DNA from: Pseudomonadota bacterium
GTDB taxonomy: Bacteria > Pseudomonadota > Gammaproteobacteria > Steroidobacterales > Steroidobacteraceae
Reading direction: 5' to 3'
Length of the DNA: 64,000 nucleotides
NCBI GenBank assembly: GCA_021792755.1
Contig: JAJYUA010000002.1
Coordinates: forward strand, 124,001 to 188,000
Made by a program: the position numbers and the translations under genes. Positions 56,721-64,000 of this stretch are shown here, piece by piece (positions within the stretch are counted from its first letter, which is position 1; every line of letters begins with the position of its first letter). The notes under the pieces were generated by a model, which worked only from the letters and a program-made list of their open reading frames with translations, did no database searches and was not told where the DNA came from.

Positions 56721-57527
56721 CTAGCCTCGGCCGAGCGCCAGGGAGAAGGTGAGCAGTCCGCCGCCGGGCAGGGGCGAGAACGCCACCAGCCGGCGCGGGT
56801 CGTTCAGCCCCATGAAGGCGCGAGTGAAGAAATCGGCGCAGAAGTTGCCGAGCGCCATGCCGAACAGGGTGTCGGACGGATAGTGCCATCCGCCCTCGAT
56901 GCGCGCCCAGGCGGTGGCGAAGGTGAGTCCGTGCAGGCCCGCATCGAGCGCGTCGCGCACGCCCTGATCCATGGGAATCTGCTCGAGATTGAGCATCGCG
57001 AGCCTGGTGTACACGGCGGAGGCCGTGGTGTGATTCGAAGGGAAGCTGTGATCGTTGGCGTGGTTCGGCCGTTCGCGGTGGACCGAGCGGCTGATCAGGG
57101 TGTTCGATTCGATCGCGGTGGTGGCCGCGACCAGGTTGACGAGGTAGCCCTTGGCCTTGTCCTCGAGCCAGCTCTTGCCGAAGCGGCCGCTCGGGGCGAA
57201 CAGAATCGCCGCGATGTCCATTCCGACCGAGGCGCTGCGCAGCCGGTAGCTCCATCGCGTGGCATTCGCGTTCGAGCCGAAAATCGGGGTGTGCGTGCGG
57301 CCCCAGCGCGAGAGGCGGTGATCGAGGTTGCCCGCCTGCAGCGCCGCTGCGCCGGCAAGCGGAGCCCACACCCACGGGTCGGTGACCGCAGACAGCGCCG
57401 CGCGGCGCAGCCGGGCCCAGCCCGGCCGCACCGTGACATTCCCGCCCCAGTTGCCGTTGGCGGGCAGCGTCGCGCAGCCGGTGAGCGCAAGCGCCGCCAG
57501 CGCAAGCGCCGCCCGCAGCCGGCGCAT
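56721..57527 (-). CDS. PAP2-family phosphatase lipoprotein
   Basis: This is a membrane-associated phosphatase of 268 aa that would act on lipid or isoprenoid (di)phosphates in the periplasm. The N terminus is a lipoprotein signal (ALALAALALTGCATLPANG, Cys18). The three PAP2 motifs are present: K-x-RP in SVHRERPNHANDH, then SFPSNHTTASAVY (PSGH as PSNH) and AWARIEGGWHYPSDTLFG with the catalytic His and Asp. The ATG directly follows the stop of the upstream PAP2 gene (TGAATG), so the pair is translationally coupled. Confidence 0.87.
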   Translation of the reverse strand: MRRLRAALALAALALTGCATLPANGNWGGNVTVRPGWARLRRAALSAVTDPWVWAPLAGAAALQAGNLDHRLSRWGRTHTPIFGSNANATRWSYRLRSASVGMDIAAILFAPSGRFGKSWLEDKAKGYLVNLVAATTAIESNTLISRSVHRERPNHANDHSFPSNHTTASAVYTRLAMLNLEQIPMDQGVRDALDAGLHGLTFATAWARIEGGWHYPSDTLFGMALGNFCADFFTRAFMGLNDPRRLVAFSPLPGGGLLTFSLALGRG

Positions 57528-58400
57528 TCAGAAGTCCTTGACGAAGCCGACCGACACGCCGCGCGGCAGGATCTCGACCAGCAGCGGAATCTTGCGTTGC
57601 GAGGCCCAGTAGCCGAAGGCGGAGCCGAGTATCCAGCCGGCGAGAACATCCGATTGCCAGTGCCCCTGGCTCCTCATGCGCCCATAGGCGTCATAGATGG
57701 GCAACAGCTCCGCGGCCCAAATCCACGGATACCGGTGCCGGTAGTGCAGGATGAAGGGTGTGACGAAACTCGCCTGCAGCGTGACCTCGCCGCTCGGGAA
57801 GCTTTGGGACATGCCGTCGAAGAAGGCGTTTGGCCCCTTGCCCTGGAAGGGCCGTGCGCGGCGAAAGGCGTATTTTAGAGCATCGGCGGCGAAGCCGGCG
57901 AACACCGATGAATCCGCCGCCTGCCAGAACACATGACCAAGCCCCTTGTGGTTGCCGAGCACCAGCGCGCCGGCGGCCTCGAAGGCCACGGTGCCGTATT
58001 CCAGCCCCAACTGATTCGAGCGGGACAAAATCCCGTTCTTGTCCTGCCTCGTCAATCGGTAATCGATGCCGAAGGGCCCGTGACTGGTCCCTTCGTGGAT
58101 TCTCATCGCGGTAAGAAAAGCCACCAGGCCCGCGGTCGGCAGCACCCAGGGCCGTCGCCACCACGCGCGGGGCTTCAGCCGGAACTTGTGTGCCTTCGGC
58201 TGGCTCGAGGCGCCCGTTTGCCTCGGCGATGCGCTCGATTCGGTCGATGACCGGGAGGCGGGCGAGGAAGCGGCGCCGGGCGACCCGTCGTCGGCGCGGG
58301 CACGGGCGATGGGCGCCAGCAACACCACAAACAGCGCCAACAGCACCGTGGCGAGAGGGCGGGGGGGACCGGGGCGGGCGGAAGTGAAACGACTCGTCAT
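57528..58400 (-). CDS. PAP2-family phosphatase with altered motif 2
   Basis: This is a secreted or membrane-anchored PAP2 protein of 290 aa with an N-terminal hydrophobic signal (LATVLLALFVVLLAPIARAR) and a Ser-rich linker (residues 38-65). Motif 1 is KYAFRRARPFQGKG, and motif 3 is RSQGHWQSDVLAGWILG. Motif 2 reads SFPSGEVTLQ, with Glu replacing the usually essential His of PSGH. That may lower activity or change the reaction. The ATG at 58400 is preferred to 58493. It is the first gene of the PAP2 pair, and a palindromic operator with a -10 lies upstream at 58548-58576. Confidence 0.86.
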   Translation of the reverse strand: MTSRFTSARPGPPRPLATVLLALFVVLLAPIARARADDGSPGAASSPASRSSTESSASPRQTGASSQPKAHKFRLKPRAWWRRPWVLPTAGLVAFLTAMRIHEGTSHGPFGIDYRLTRQDKNGILSRSNQLGLEYGTVAFEAAGALVLGNHKGLGHVFWQAADSSVFAGFAADALKYAFRRARPFQGKGPNAFFDGMSQSFPSGEVTLQASFVTPFILHYRHRYPWIWAAELLPIYDAYGRMRSQGHWQSDVLAGWILGSAFGYWASQRKIPLLVEILPRGVSVGFVKDF

Positions 58401-58547
58401 GATGAGTTTCAACCTCGTTCGTGGACCAAGCACGGTCTTGCCTCGCAACCGGGCGCGACCTGCGGATGCCACAACACGATGTCTCGGCCGCATCCGCCAG
58501 GTCCGCGCGCCGGCCGTCTTGAGCTCGAGCCGCGCTCCGGACGGAAT

Positions 58548-58576
58548 ATTCTATCATAAACTTTATCGCGCAAAGT
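58548..58576 (-). promoter_or_regulatory. Promoter and palindromic operator upstream of the PAP2 pair
   Basis: On the reverse strand, TAGAAT (58548-58553) could be a -10 element. Seven bases upstream lies ACTTTGCGCGATAAAGT (58560-58576), whose arms ACTTT/AAAGT are inverted. This AT-rich island in GC-rich DNA resembles operators of small winged-helix repressors, and such a repressor is encoded at 58659. Repression of the PAP2 genes by that neighbour is an inference. Confidence 0.5.
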
Positions 58577-58658
58577 ACAAGCAAGCCGAAGGCGTCGCGC
58601 GCGCCACCCCTGGCGCCGAGCGCCCGGCCGCCCTCGCGCATCGACGGCGCGAGCGCCT

Positions 58659-59048
58659 TCAGCCGCGCGCCGCGGCCGCTCGGGCCGCGGGAGCCGCGTC
58701 AGCACCGAGCGCCTCGGCGGCATCGACGAGCACCTGCTCGAGCACCGCCAGGTACTCGAGCAAGCGCCTGCGGCCAAGGGCGGTGAGCCGGCACATCGTT
58801 TGCGGCCGGCCGGGCCCGATTTCCCGCGCGACGGTGATGAGCTTCTCGGTCTGCAGCAACTGCAGGTGACGGCTGAGGTTGCCGTCCGTCAGGTCGCACA
58901 GCTCCAACAGCTCACCGAAGGAGAGACCCTTCGGATGAGCGAGCAGCGAGGCGAGAATGCTCAGCCGCGCGCGCTCGTGGATGATCCGGTCCAGTCCGCG
59001 GTAGGCGAACCGGCGCGACTGCTCCTTCTTCGCATTACGAGATGTCAT
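58659..59048 (-). CDS. Winged-helix transcriptional regulator (MarR/ArsR-like, HTH_27)
   Basis: This is a small DNA-binding regulator of 129 aa. The winged helix spans about residues 18-95: LDRIIHERARLSILASLLAH, then GLSFGELLELCDLTDGNLSR and HLQLLQTEKLITVAREI, with the GRPQTMCRLTALGRRRL wing/dimer helix. An Ala-rich tail follows. No metal ligands are evident. It is translated with the membrane protein encoded just upstream (14-base overlap with 59035-59652), a common pair in proteobacteria. The operator-like palindrome downstream, before the PAP2 genes, may be its target. Confidence 0.87.
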   Translation of the reverse strand: MTSRNAKKEQSRRFAYRGLDRIIHERARLSILASLLAHPKGLSFGELLELCDLTDGNLSRHLQLLQTEKLITVAREIGPGRPQTMCRLTALGRRRLLEYLAVLEQVLVDAAEALGADAAPAARAAAARG

Positions 59049-59652
59049 TTGCCTCCCAATGGCCGAAGCGCAGCACGGCCGCAACGAGAATCTGCCCGAT
59101 CCCGAACGGAACACCCATCGCCCACGGCGACAGCGCGCACGCGTCCCTGCCGCCCGCGAGCAGGATCAAGCCGGTGCTGAGGTACCACAGCCCCACCGCG
59201 AACATGGGGCGCGGAAGGAGCCGGCACGAGGAGAATACGCCCAGGCTGAAGATGACCTGCCAGAGCCCGGGCAGCATCCATACTTCCGGCGCCGCATCGT
59301 GCGCGATCACCGCGGTGATCAGCAGGCCCGCCACAATGGAGGGGAGAAACTCCCCGCCGGCGGATCGCAGCATGGGCAGCGCGAGGGTGGAATGGCGGCG
59401 CCGTACCCGCAAGACGGTCTCGACGCTGATGAGCGCCAACGACAACGCCGCCGTGCCGACCCAAAGCTTCAAGTACACGCCGGGGTGGCGTGCGGGGCTG
59501 TTGATCAGTGCCCCCTGCAAAGCGGCGGCGATGCCCGCCAATACACCCGTGCCCGCCAGTGTCAGCGGGTCGTAACCGCGAAACTCCGTGGCGCGAGCGA
59601 CCTGACCTCGGATCGCTTCAATCTGCGCCAACGCTCTGCGTAAATCGCTCAT
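59035..59652 (-). CDS. Conserved membrane protein paired with winged-helix regulator
   Basis: This is an integral membrane protein of 205 aa with about six hydrophobic segments, including LTLAGTGVLAGIAAALQGAL, LWVGTAALSLALISVETVL, FLPSIVAGLLITAVIAH and MFAVGLWYLSTGLILLAGG. An N-terminal soluble helix (MSDLRRALAQIEAIRGQVAR) precedes them. No enzymatic motif is seen. It overlaps the regulator gene and is probably co-regulated with it. The role is unknown. The ATG at 59652 is preferred to 59691. Confidence 0.78.
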   Translation of the reverse strand: MSDLRRALAQIEAIRGQVARATEFRGYDPLTLAGTGVLAGIAAALQGALINSPARHPGVYLKLWVGTAALSLALISVETVLRVRRRHSTLALPMLRSAGGEFLPSIVAGLLITAVIAHDAAPEVWMLPGLWQVIFSLGVFSSCRLLPRPMFAVGLWYLSTGLILLAGGRDACALSPWAMGVPFGIGQILVAAVLRFGHWEANDIS

Positions 59653-60093
59653 GTGGACCGTCCAGGCGGCGATTATGGCCGAACGACGCACATCAGCGTC
59701 AAGTCTCTCGGCCGTGGCGCAGGCCGCCCGCTCTTAAGGCGGCAGGCGCGGGTCTTGCCGCATCCGACCCCCGGTGGTGAATGGACAGCCGCTCGCGCAG
59801 CCTTCACAATGGCGCGCCGCAACGGTGCCGGCTGAGAGAGATCTCTTCGGACTTAAATGCGCTGCGGCCAAGGCGCGGACCGCGATTGTCCTTCGGTAGC
59901 GATACATCCGCTGCACGATGAGCCGCCCTTCGCCTAGGCCGCCTGCGCGGCTCGGCGCGCATGTGACGAGCGGCGTTTCGCGGCTTGTCAACTGCCGGCG
60001 GCCGCCGATCACGCTCCGGCGAGCGAACGGAAGCACGTCGATGTCGCATTTGAGCAAGCACTTCTCGTTTCCTTTCGGCAGCGTGCGCTCGGT
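59653..60093. other. Divergent intergenic region before hyuA-like gene
   Basis: No gene is supported in 441 bases between divergent transcription units. A short hairpin (GCGGCA...TGCCGC near 59740-59763) is present. Promoters for both directions are expected, but I found no convincing -35/-10 pair. Confidence 0.5.
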
Positions 60094-62151
60094 ATGAACA
60101 ACGGCAGTTCGGTTGAAACCTCGATGTCCTGTCCGGAGCTTCGGATCGGATTCGACACGGGCGGCACTTACACGGATGCGGTGGTCCTCGATGGCGAGCG
60201 CCGCGTCATCGCGAGCGCCAAGGCGCTCACCACCCATTGGGACCTGTCGGTCGGGCTGCAAGCGGCGCTCCGGTCGGTCCTGGACTCGCTGCCCGATGGC
60301 GCCCGCCGCCACGTCTCGCTCGTGTCGGTCTCGACGACGCTCGCGACGAATGCGGTGGTCGAGAACCGCTTCAGCCCGATTTGCGCCCTCCTCGCCGGCT
60401 TCAACGAGCGGATGGTGGAGCAGGCCGGCCTGAAGGGTGTCGGAGCGGCGGTCGTGCGGGTGCGCGGCGGACACGACCCGACAGGCCGGGAGGAGGAGCC
60501 GCTCGATGAGGCGGCGGTCGAAGCGGCGGTGCGGGAGTTCGGGCCGCGGGTCGAGGCCTTCGCGGTTGCGGCGCAGTTCTCGGTGCGCAACCCGGAGCAC
60601 GAGCTGCGGATGCGAGATCAGATCCGGCGCCTGAGCGGCAAGCCGGTCACTTGCAGCCATGAGCTCACCTCGCAGTTGAACGCCCCCAAGCGGGCCCTGA
60701 CCGCCGCGCTCAATGCGCGCCTGGTGCCCCATATCCGGCATTTGCTGACGGCCCTGCGCCAGAGCCTGCGCCAGCAGGCGATCGAGGCGCCGTTGATGAT
60801 CGTAAAGGGCGATGGAACCCTGATGAGAGCCGAGGTTGCTCTCGAGTATCCGGTCGAGACCGTGCTGTCGGGACCGGCGGCGAGCGTGGTGGGGGCGGCG
60901 TTTCTCACGGGGCTCGCGGACTTCGCCGTCGCCGACATGGGCGGGACCACAACCGACGTGGCGATCATCGCCGGCGAGCGTCCGGTGGTGCGCGCCGACG
61001 GCGCGGTGATCGGAGGGTGGCGGACGATGGTTGAAGCCGTCGACGTGCACACCTGCGGCCTCGGCGGCGACAGCGAGGTGCGCATCGATCGGGATGGACG
61101 CATCACGATCGGCCCGCGCAGAGTGCTGCCGTTGAGTCTGCTCGCCCATCAGTTCCCCGCGGTGCTGGCGGAGCTCGCGCTGCTCGCCGGCGCGCAGCAC
61201 CTGCCGCCGTTCGCCGGACAGTTCGGTCATCGAAATCCCGGACGAGAGCCGGGGGCGCATCTGGATCGGCTCGAGCAGCGCATCTGGGAGGCGCTCGGCG
61301 CGACACCGCAACGGCTCGATGCGGTGGCGCGCACCGCCCAGGGCGTCGAGGCGCTGCAACACCTGGTGGACCGGGGGCTTGCGACCATCGCGGGATTCAC
61401 GCCGAGCGATGCGTTGCACGTGCTCGGCCGCCAGAGCGGCTGGAGCCCGGATGCCGCCCGGCTCGGCGCGGCGATCCTCGCGACCGAAGAGCGCAATGAG
61501 CGCGCGCGCGCCGGCAAGGACACGCCGGAGGGGCTGTGCGGGCGAGTCTATGAGCAGGTTATCCGGCGGGCGGCGAGGGTGGTGTTGGAAAGCGCACTGG
61601 CGCAGGACCCCGGCGTCGAGCCGCACGAGGGGCGCTGGGGCCCGCTCGGGATTCTGATCGATCGCACGGTCGAGGGCAGCCCGATCTCCCGGCTGCTCGA
61701 TGCCCGGCTGCATCTGTCCGTCCCGCTCGTGGCCATCGGTGCACCGGCCGCGGCGTTTTATGCGGAAGTCGCGCGCCGCCTCGGCGCGCGACTGATCGTT
61801 CCCGAGCATGCCGCCGTGTGCAATGCGGTGGGCGCGGTGGCCGGGGTGGTCTCGGAGACCTGCGAGGTGCTGGTGAACCAGCCGGAGTGGCGGGTGTTTC
61901 GGGTGCACGATCCGGCGGGCATCCGGGATTTCCGCGAGGCCGCGGAGGCGATCGAGGCGGCGAAGGATGTCTCGCGCGCGCTTGCGCTGGCGGCGGCGCG
62001 TCGCGCCGGTGCGAGCGACCCCCACGTGGAGACGTCCGTCATCGAGCGGCGCGCCCAGGCCCGCTCAGGCGACGAGTATCTGGCGGAGGCGACCGTGCGC
62101 TCGCGCGCGACGGGCCGCCCGGCGACGGGTCGTGCGCTAGCCTCGGGCTAG
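60094..62151 (+). CDS. Hydantoinase/oxoprolinase A-type protein (stand-alone)
   Basis: This is an ASKHA-fold ATP-dependent hydrolase subunit of 685 aa related to N-methylhydantoinase A (HyuA) and the N-terminal half of 5-oxoprolinase. Motifs are LRIGFDTGGTYTDAVVLDG, SVSTTLATNAVVENR, KGDGTLMRAEVALEYPVETV, LSGPAASVVGAAFLTGL and VADMGGTTTDVAIIAGERP. There is no HyuB (carboxylase/hydantoinase B) gene beside it, although the A subunits usually come with one. The start may instead be the ATG at 60124 (MSCPELRIGFD); neither start has a clear ribosome-binding sequence. The substrate is unknown. Confidence 0.88.
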   Translation: MNNGSSVETSMSCPELRIGFDTGGTYTDAVVLDGERRVIASAKALTTHWDLSVGLQAALRSVLDSLPDGARRHVSLVSVSTTLATNAVVENRFSPICALLAGFNERMVEQAGLKGVGAAVVRVRGGHDPTGREEEPLDEAAVEAAVREFGPRVEAFAVAAQFSVRNPEHELRMRDQIRRLSGKPVTCSHELTSQLNAPKRALTAALNARLVPHIRHLLTALRQSLRQQAIEAPLMIVKGDGTLMRAEVALEYPVETVLSGPAASVVGAAFLTGLADFAVADMGGTTTDVAIIAGERPVVRADGAVIGGWRTMVEAVDVHTCGLGGDSEVRIDRDGRITIGPRRVLPLSLLAHQFPAVLAELALLAGAQHLPPFAGQFGHRNPGREPGAHLDRLEQRIWEALGATPQRLDAVARTAQGVEALQHLVDRGLATIAGFTPSDALHVLGRQSGWSPDAARLGAAILATEERNERARAGKDTPEGLCGRVYEQVIRRAARVVLESALAQDPGVEPHEGRWGPLGILIDRTVEGSPISRLLDARLHLSVPLVAIGAPAAAFYAEVARRLGARLIVPEHAAVCNAVGAVAGVVSETCEVLVNQPEWRVFRVHDPAGIRDFREAAEAIEAAKDVSRALALAAARRAGASDPHVETSVIERRAQARSGDEYLAEATVRSRATGRPATGRALASG

Positions 62152-62452
62152 AGCCCGAAGGCGCCGGCGAGGAAAAGCGCCCCATCTTGACGCACCTGTC
62201 GCGTGCCCGCCCGTCCGGCTCGTCGCGACGGCGGCCGCCGCGACGGGTCTTCCCGCGAGAAGACACTGCGTCCGTCCGAGGAGCACTGTAACGCCTCGGC
62301 GTCTGTCGGGCATGGCGGCGCACTGCCTCTGAGGAGTTTCCCACCGACCGGCGGTCGACCCCGAGCCATGAAGCATCACGAGCGGCCGCCCAGGCACAGG
62401 GAGTGTGCCCCGCCGCCGCCCCGCCCGGGCCCGCACGTGACAGCTCATGCGC
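62152..62452. other. Spacer after hyuA-like gene
   Basis: No supported gene. A reverse frame near 62300-62385 contains PLVMLHGSGSTAGRWE, which resembles the oxyanion-hole strand of alpha/beta-hydrolases, but nothing else of that fold follows. A GC-rich imperfect palindrome lies near 62220-62245. Confidence 0.4.
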
Positions 62453-62674
62453 TCAGCGGCGTGCGCTCTTGAGCCGCCATCGCCGCAGCGCCACGATCGC
62501 CCAGACGGCCTCGACGATTCCGAATGGCCATGCGCCTTGCAGAAATCCGTATGCGGAGCCCAATGCGCACGCGGCGGCAAAGCCGAGGATGCAAAGGGGG
62601 TTGCGATCCTCGAGCGAATAGAAGACCAGCATCGCGGTCACCGCGAACAGGCCGAAAAGGGTGAGCGCGCTCAT
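62453..62674 (-). CDS. Small membrane protein with two to three helices
   Basis: This is a 73-aa hydrophobic protein: MSALTLFGLFAVTAMLVFYS, then a short loop (LEDRNPL), CILGFAAACALGSAYGFLQG and GIVEAVWAIVALRRWRLK. Short proteins like this are widespread in proteobacteria and have no assigned function. It is divergent from the metal-repressor operon. A start at 62674 gives a compact protein with a positively charged tail inside. Confidence 0.65.
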   Translation of the reverse strand: MSALTLFGLFAVTAMLVFYSLEDRNPLCILGFAAACALGSAYGFLQGAWPFGIVEAVWAIVALRRWRLKSARR

Positions 62675-62793
62675 GTCGGGCGATGGTGCGGGGATCGAGC
62701 GCCGAGTTCAAGCATGGACTTCAGAGCGCACGGCTCGGTTTGCACGATCGCCGCCCGAGATCCCATCGCCTATACGCAGGCTCGGTCGCGGGA

Positions 62794-62814
62794 TATAATA
62801 CCCCCCTAGAGTAT
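62794..62814 (+). promoter_or_regulatory. -10 element and RcnR/CsoR-type operator
   Basis: TATAAT (62794-62799) overlaps an operator-like element ATAC-CCCCCTAGA-GTAT (62798-62814), a C6 tract flanked by an inverted ATAC/GTAT repeat. This matches the G/C-tract operators of the CsoR/RcnR family (RcnR: TACT-G6-N-AGTA). It lies 15 bases before the repressor ATG, so autorepression by promoter occlusion is likely. Confidence 0.75.
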
Positions 62815-62828
62815 CGAGGGCCGAGACG

Positions 62829-63107
62829 ATGAGTCACACGACGCGCGAGAAAACCAAGCTGCTCTCGAGGGTTCGCCGTATCCGGGGTCAGGTCGAGGCG
62901 CTCGAGCGGGCGCTCGAGGCGGAACGGGGCTGCGCGGAGGTGCTGCAGCAGATCGCCGCCGTGCGCGGCGCCATCAACGGCCTGATGCTCGAGGTCATGG
63001 AGGACCACATCGAGAGGCACATCGCCGGGGCGCAGCTCGCAACCGAGGCCCGGCGGCGCGAGGGCGCCGATGAGTTGATCGAAGTGATGCGCACCTACTT
63101 GCGCTAG
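62829..63107 (+). CDS. RcnR-like metal-sensing repressor (CsoR/RcnR/FrmR family)
   Basis: This is an all-helical repressor of 92 aa. The sequence carries His3, Cys35, His60 and His64, the set used by E. coli RcnR for nickel/cobalt, rather than the Cys-His-Cys of CsoR or the FrmR set lacking His64. Core text is VRRIRGQVEALERALEAERG, AEVLQQIAAVRGAINGLMLE and VMEDHIERHIAG. A family-type operator overlaps its promoter. A P-type ATPase gene follows after 29 bases, making this a likely metal-inducible export operon. Confidence 0.92.
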   Translation: MSHTTREKTKLLSRVRRIRGQVEALERALEAERGCAEVLQQIAAVRGAINGLMLEVMEDHIERHIAGAQLATEARRREGADELIEVMRTYLR

Positions 63108-63136
63108 GCGCCACGCGAGGGGCTGCGGGTTTCCCG

Positions 63137-64000
63137 ATGAGCAAACGGAGCGCTGCGCCGATCGCGCCCGGGCGCGAGCCGCCGGCGAGGGCCGCAACCC
63201 CGGCCGGCACCGCGTGCGCGGGCGAAGGCGCGATGCAGGCCGATGTCCATCCCGCCGACGATCATCATGACCATGAGCGCGCGCTCGCAGTGTCCGAGGC
63301 CGGGCGCATCGTGCTGGTCGCGCTGGCGGCCGCCGCGGTGTGGCTTGGCGTCTGGGAGCCGCTGCGATCGGTGAGTGTGATCGGGGTTCTGGGCCTTGCG
63401 ATCGGCGCCTGGCCGATCTTCAGGGAGGCATTCGAGAGCCTGTTGGCGCGGCGGATGACGATGGAGCTGTCGATGTCCATCGCCATCGTGGCGGCGGCGG
63501 CGATCTCGCAGCTTTTCACGGCGCTCGTCATCACGCTGTTTGTTCTGGCTGCCGAGGTTCTCGAGAACATGACCGTCTCGCGCGGCCGCCGGGCGATCCG
63601 CGCCGTGCTCGAGTTGCTTCCGAGCGCCGTCACGGTTCGCCGCGCGGGTGGCTTCTGCGAGCTCGAGGCGGATGAGCTCTCCTGCGGTGACGCCGTGCTC
63701 GTCAACCCGGGCGGACGGATCCCGGTGGATGGCACGGTGATCGCCGGGCATTCGTTCGTCGATCAGTCCCGCATCACCGGAGAGGCGCTTCCCGTGGAGA
63801 AGACGCCGGGCAGCGGCGTCTTCGCCGGATCGATCAACCAGTCCGGTGCGCTCGAGATTCGCGCCGAGCGGCTGGGGCGCGACACGAGCTACGGCAAGAT
63901 CATCGAGGCGGTGGAGCGGGCCGAACGCTCCCGGGCTCCGGTGCAGCGCTTGGCCGACCGCCTGGCCGGCTACCTCGTCTATTTTGCGCTCGCGGCGGCG
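63137..64000 (+). CDS. Heavy-metal P1B-type ATPase (3' end beyond right edge)
   Basis: This is the first 288 codons of a metal-exporting P-type ATPase. There is no N-terminal heavy-metal-associated domain; instead a disordered leader ends in a His/Asp-rich stretch (VHPADDHHDHERA, about residues 36-48). Membrane segments follow (IVLVALAAAAVWLGVW, VIGVLGLAIGAWPIF, MELSMSIAIVAAAAIS, FTALVITLFVLAAEVLE). Then comes the actuator domain with PGGRIPVDGTVIAGHSFVDQ and SRITGEALPVEK (TGES as TGEA). The CPC/SPC metal-site helix and the DKTGT motif lie outside the window, so the metal class cannot be read. Linkage to an RcnR-like sensor suggests nickel, cobalt or zinc. Confidence 0.92.
   Translation, partial: MSKRSAAPIAPGREPPARAATPAGTACAGEGAMQADVHPADDHHDHERALAVSEAGRIVLVALAAAAVWLGVWEPLRSVSVIGVLGLAIGAWPIFREAFESLLARRMTMELSMSIAIVAAAAISQLFTALVITLFVLAAEVLENMTVSRGRRAIRAVLELLPSAVTVRRAGGFCELEADELSCGDAVLVNPGGRIPVDGTVIAGHSFVDQSRITGEALPVEKTPGSGVFAGSINQSGALEIRAERLGRDTSYGKIIEAVERAERSRAPVQRLADRLAGYLVYFALAAA

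Noticed and set aside
59734-62025. 763-codon reverse open frame antisense to the HyuA-like gene
   Set aside because: Arg/His/Asp-rich composition, no motifs, and the forward strand carries conserved ASKHA motifs.
62300-62385. Reverse-strand PLVMLHGSGSTAGRWE resembling an alpha/beta-hydrolase
   Set aside because: Only one short strand-like segment matches; no nucleophile elbow or further core follows in any frame, so chance is likely.

Overview
The window is very GC-rich (roughly 70% by eye) chromosomal DNA from a gammaproteobacterium. Pointers are the E. coli-type PurB, the purB/nudJ/mnmA neighbourhood, the class II fumarase and aconitase A, and the CusCBA-type cassette. A Xanthomonadales/Nevskiales/Steroidobacterales-like lineage would fit, but I cannot fix the genus. 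Most genes are packed head to tail with ATGA-type start/stop overlaps, and almost every core gene has a long antisense shadow ORF, as expected at this GC.

Positions 1-31171 are a dense housekeeping block: an ABC-2 exporter (cut by the left edge), a YgjP-like metallopeptidase with tryptophan 2,3-dioxygenase, a HAD phosphatase, acnA, mnmA-nudJ, an uncharacterised gene, purB, fumC, a CoA-type Nudix gene, mazG, a PepSY protein with a PhoP/PhoQ-like two-component pair, a LOG-family protein with an RNB-domain ribonuclease, phosphoketolase with acetate kinase, an ALDH7 dehydrogenase with a saccharopine/lysine-6-dehydrogenase-like enzyme, class II DAHP synthase, icd, a family-5 uracil-DNA glycosylase, uvrC, pgsA and tRNA-Gly(GCC). 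Three TCA-cycle enzymes (acnA, fumC, icd) lie in this block.

Positions 31172-37907, directly downstream of the tRNA, are strikingly different. Intact genes (CsbD, a ParB-like small protein, an aquaporin, an isoprenylcysteine-methyltransferase-like protein, an EamA exporter) make up under half of the DNA. Between them lie decayed fragments that I could reconstruct: a nucleotidyltransferase of the MntA antitoxin type broken by frameshifts, a PDZ-domain remnant of a Deg-type protease, a frameshifted small gene and a zinc-ribbon fragment. This looks like an old insertion or decay zone beside a tRNA gene, although I see no integrase.

Positions 37908-64000 are accessory in character. A metal-type two-component system sits next to a TolC/adaptor/RND cassette, with a palindromic response-regulator box between them. 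Then follow an AmpG-like MFS protein, RhtA, a GGDEF cyclase and hybrid kinase, an APC permease divergent from a formamidase-family hydrolase, a carboxylesterase, two PAP2 phosphatases with a winged-helix regulator and membrane protein, a stand-alone hydantoinase/oxoprolinase A protein, and finally an RcnR-like nickel/cobalt-type repressor with its operator and a P1B-type ATPase cut by the right edge.

I did not find a clearly new defence or mobile system. The most unusual signals are the 21-bp perfect palindrome at the start of the Nudix gene (12202-12247), the decay zone after tRNA-Gly, the two-enzyme lysine catabolic module, the RND adaptor that appears to lack a lipoyl domain, and the RcnR-like repressor paired with a P-type ATPase rather than RcnA.
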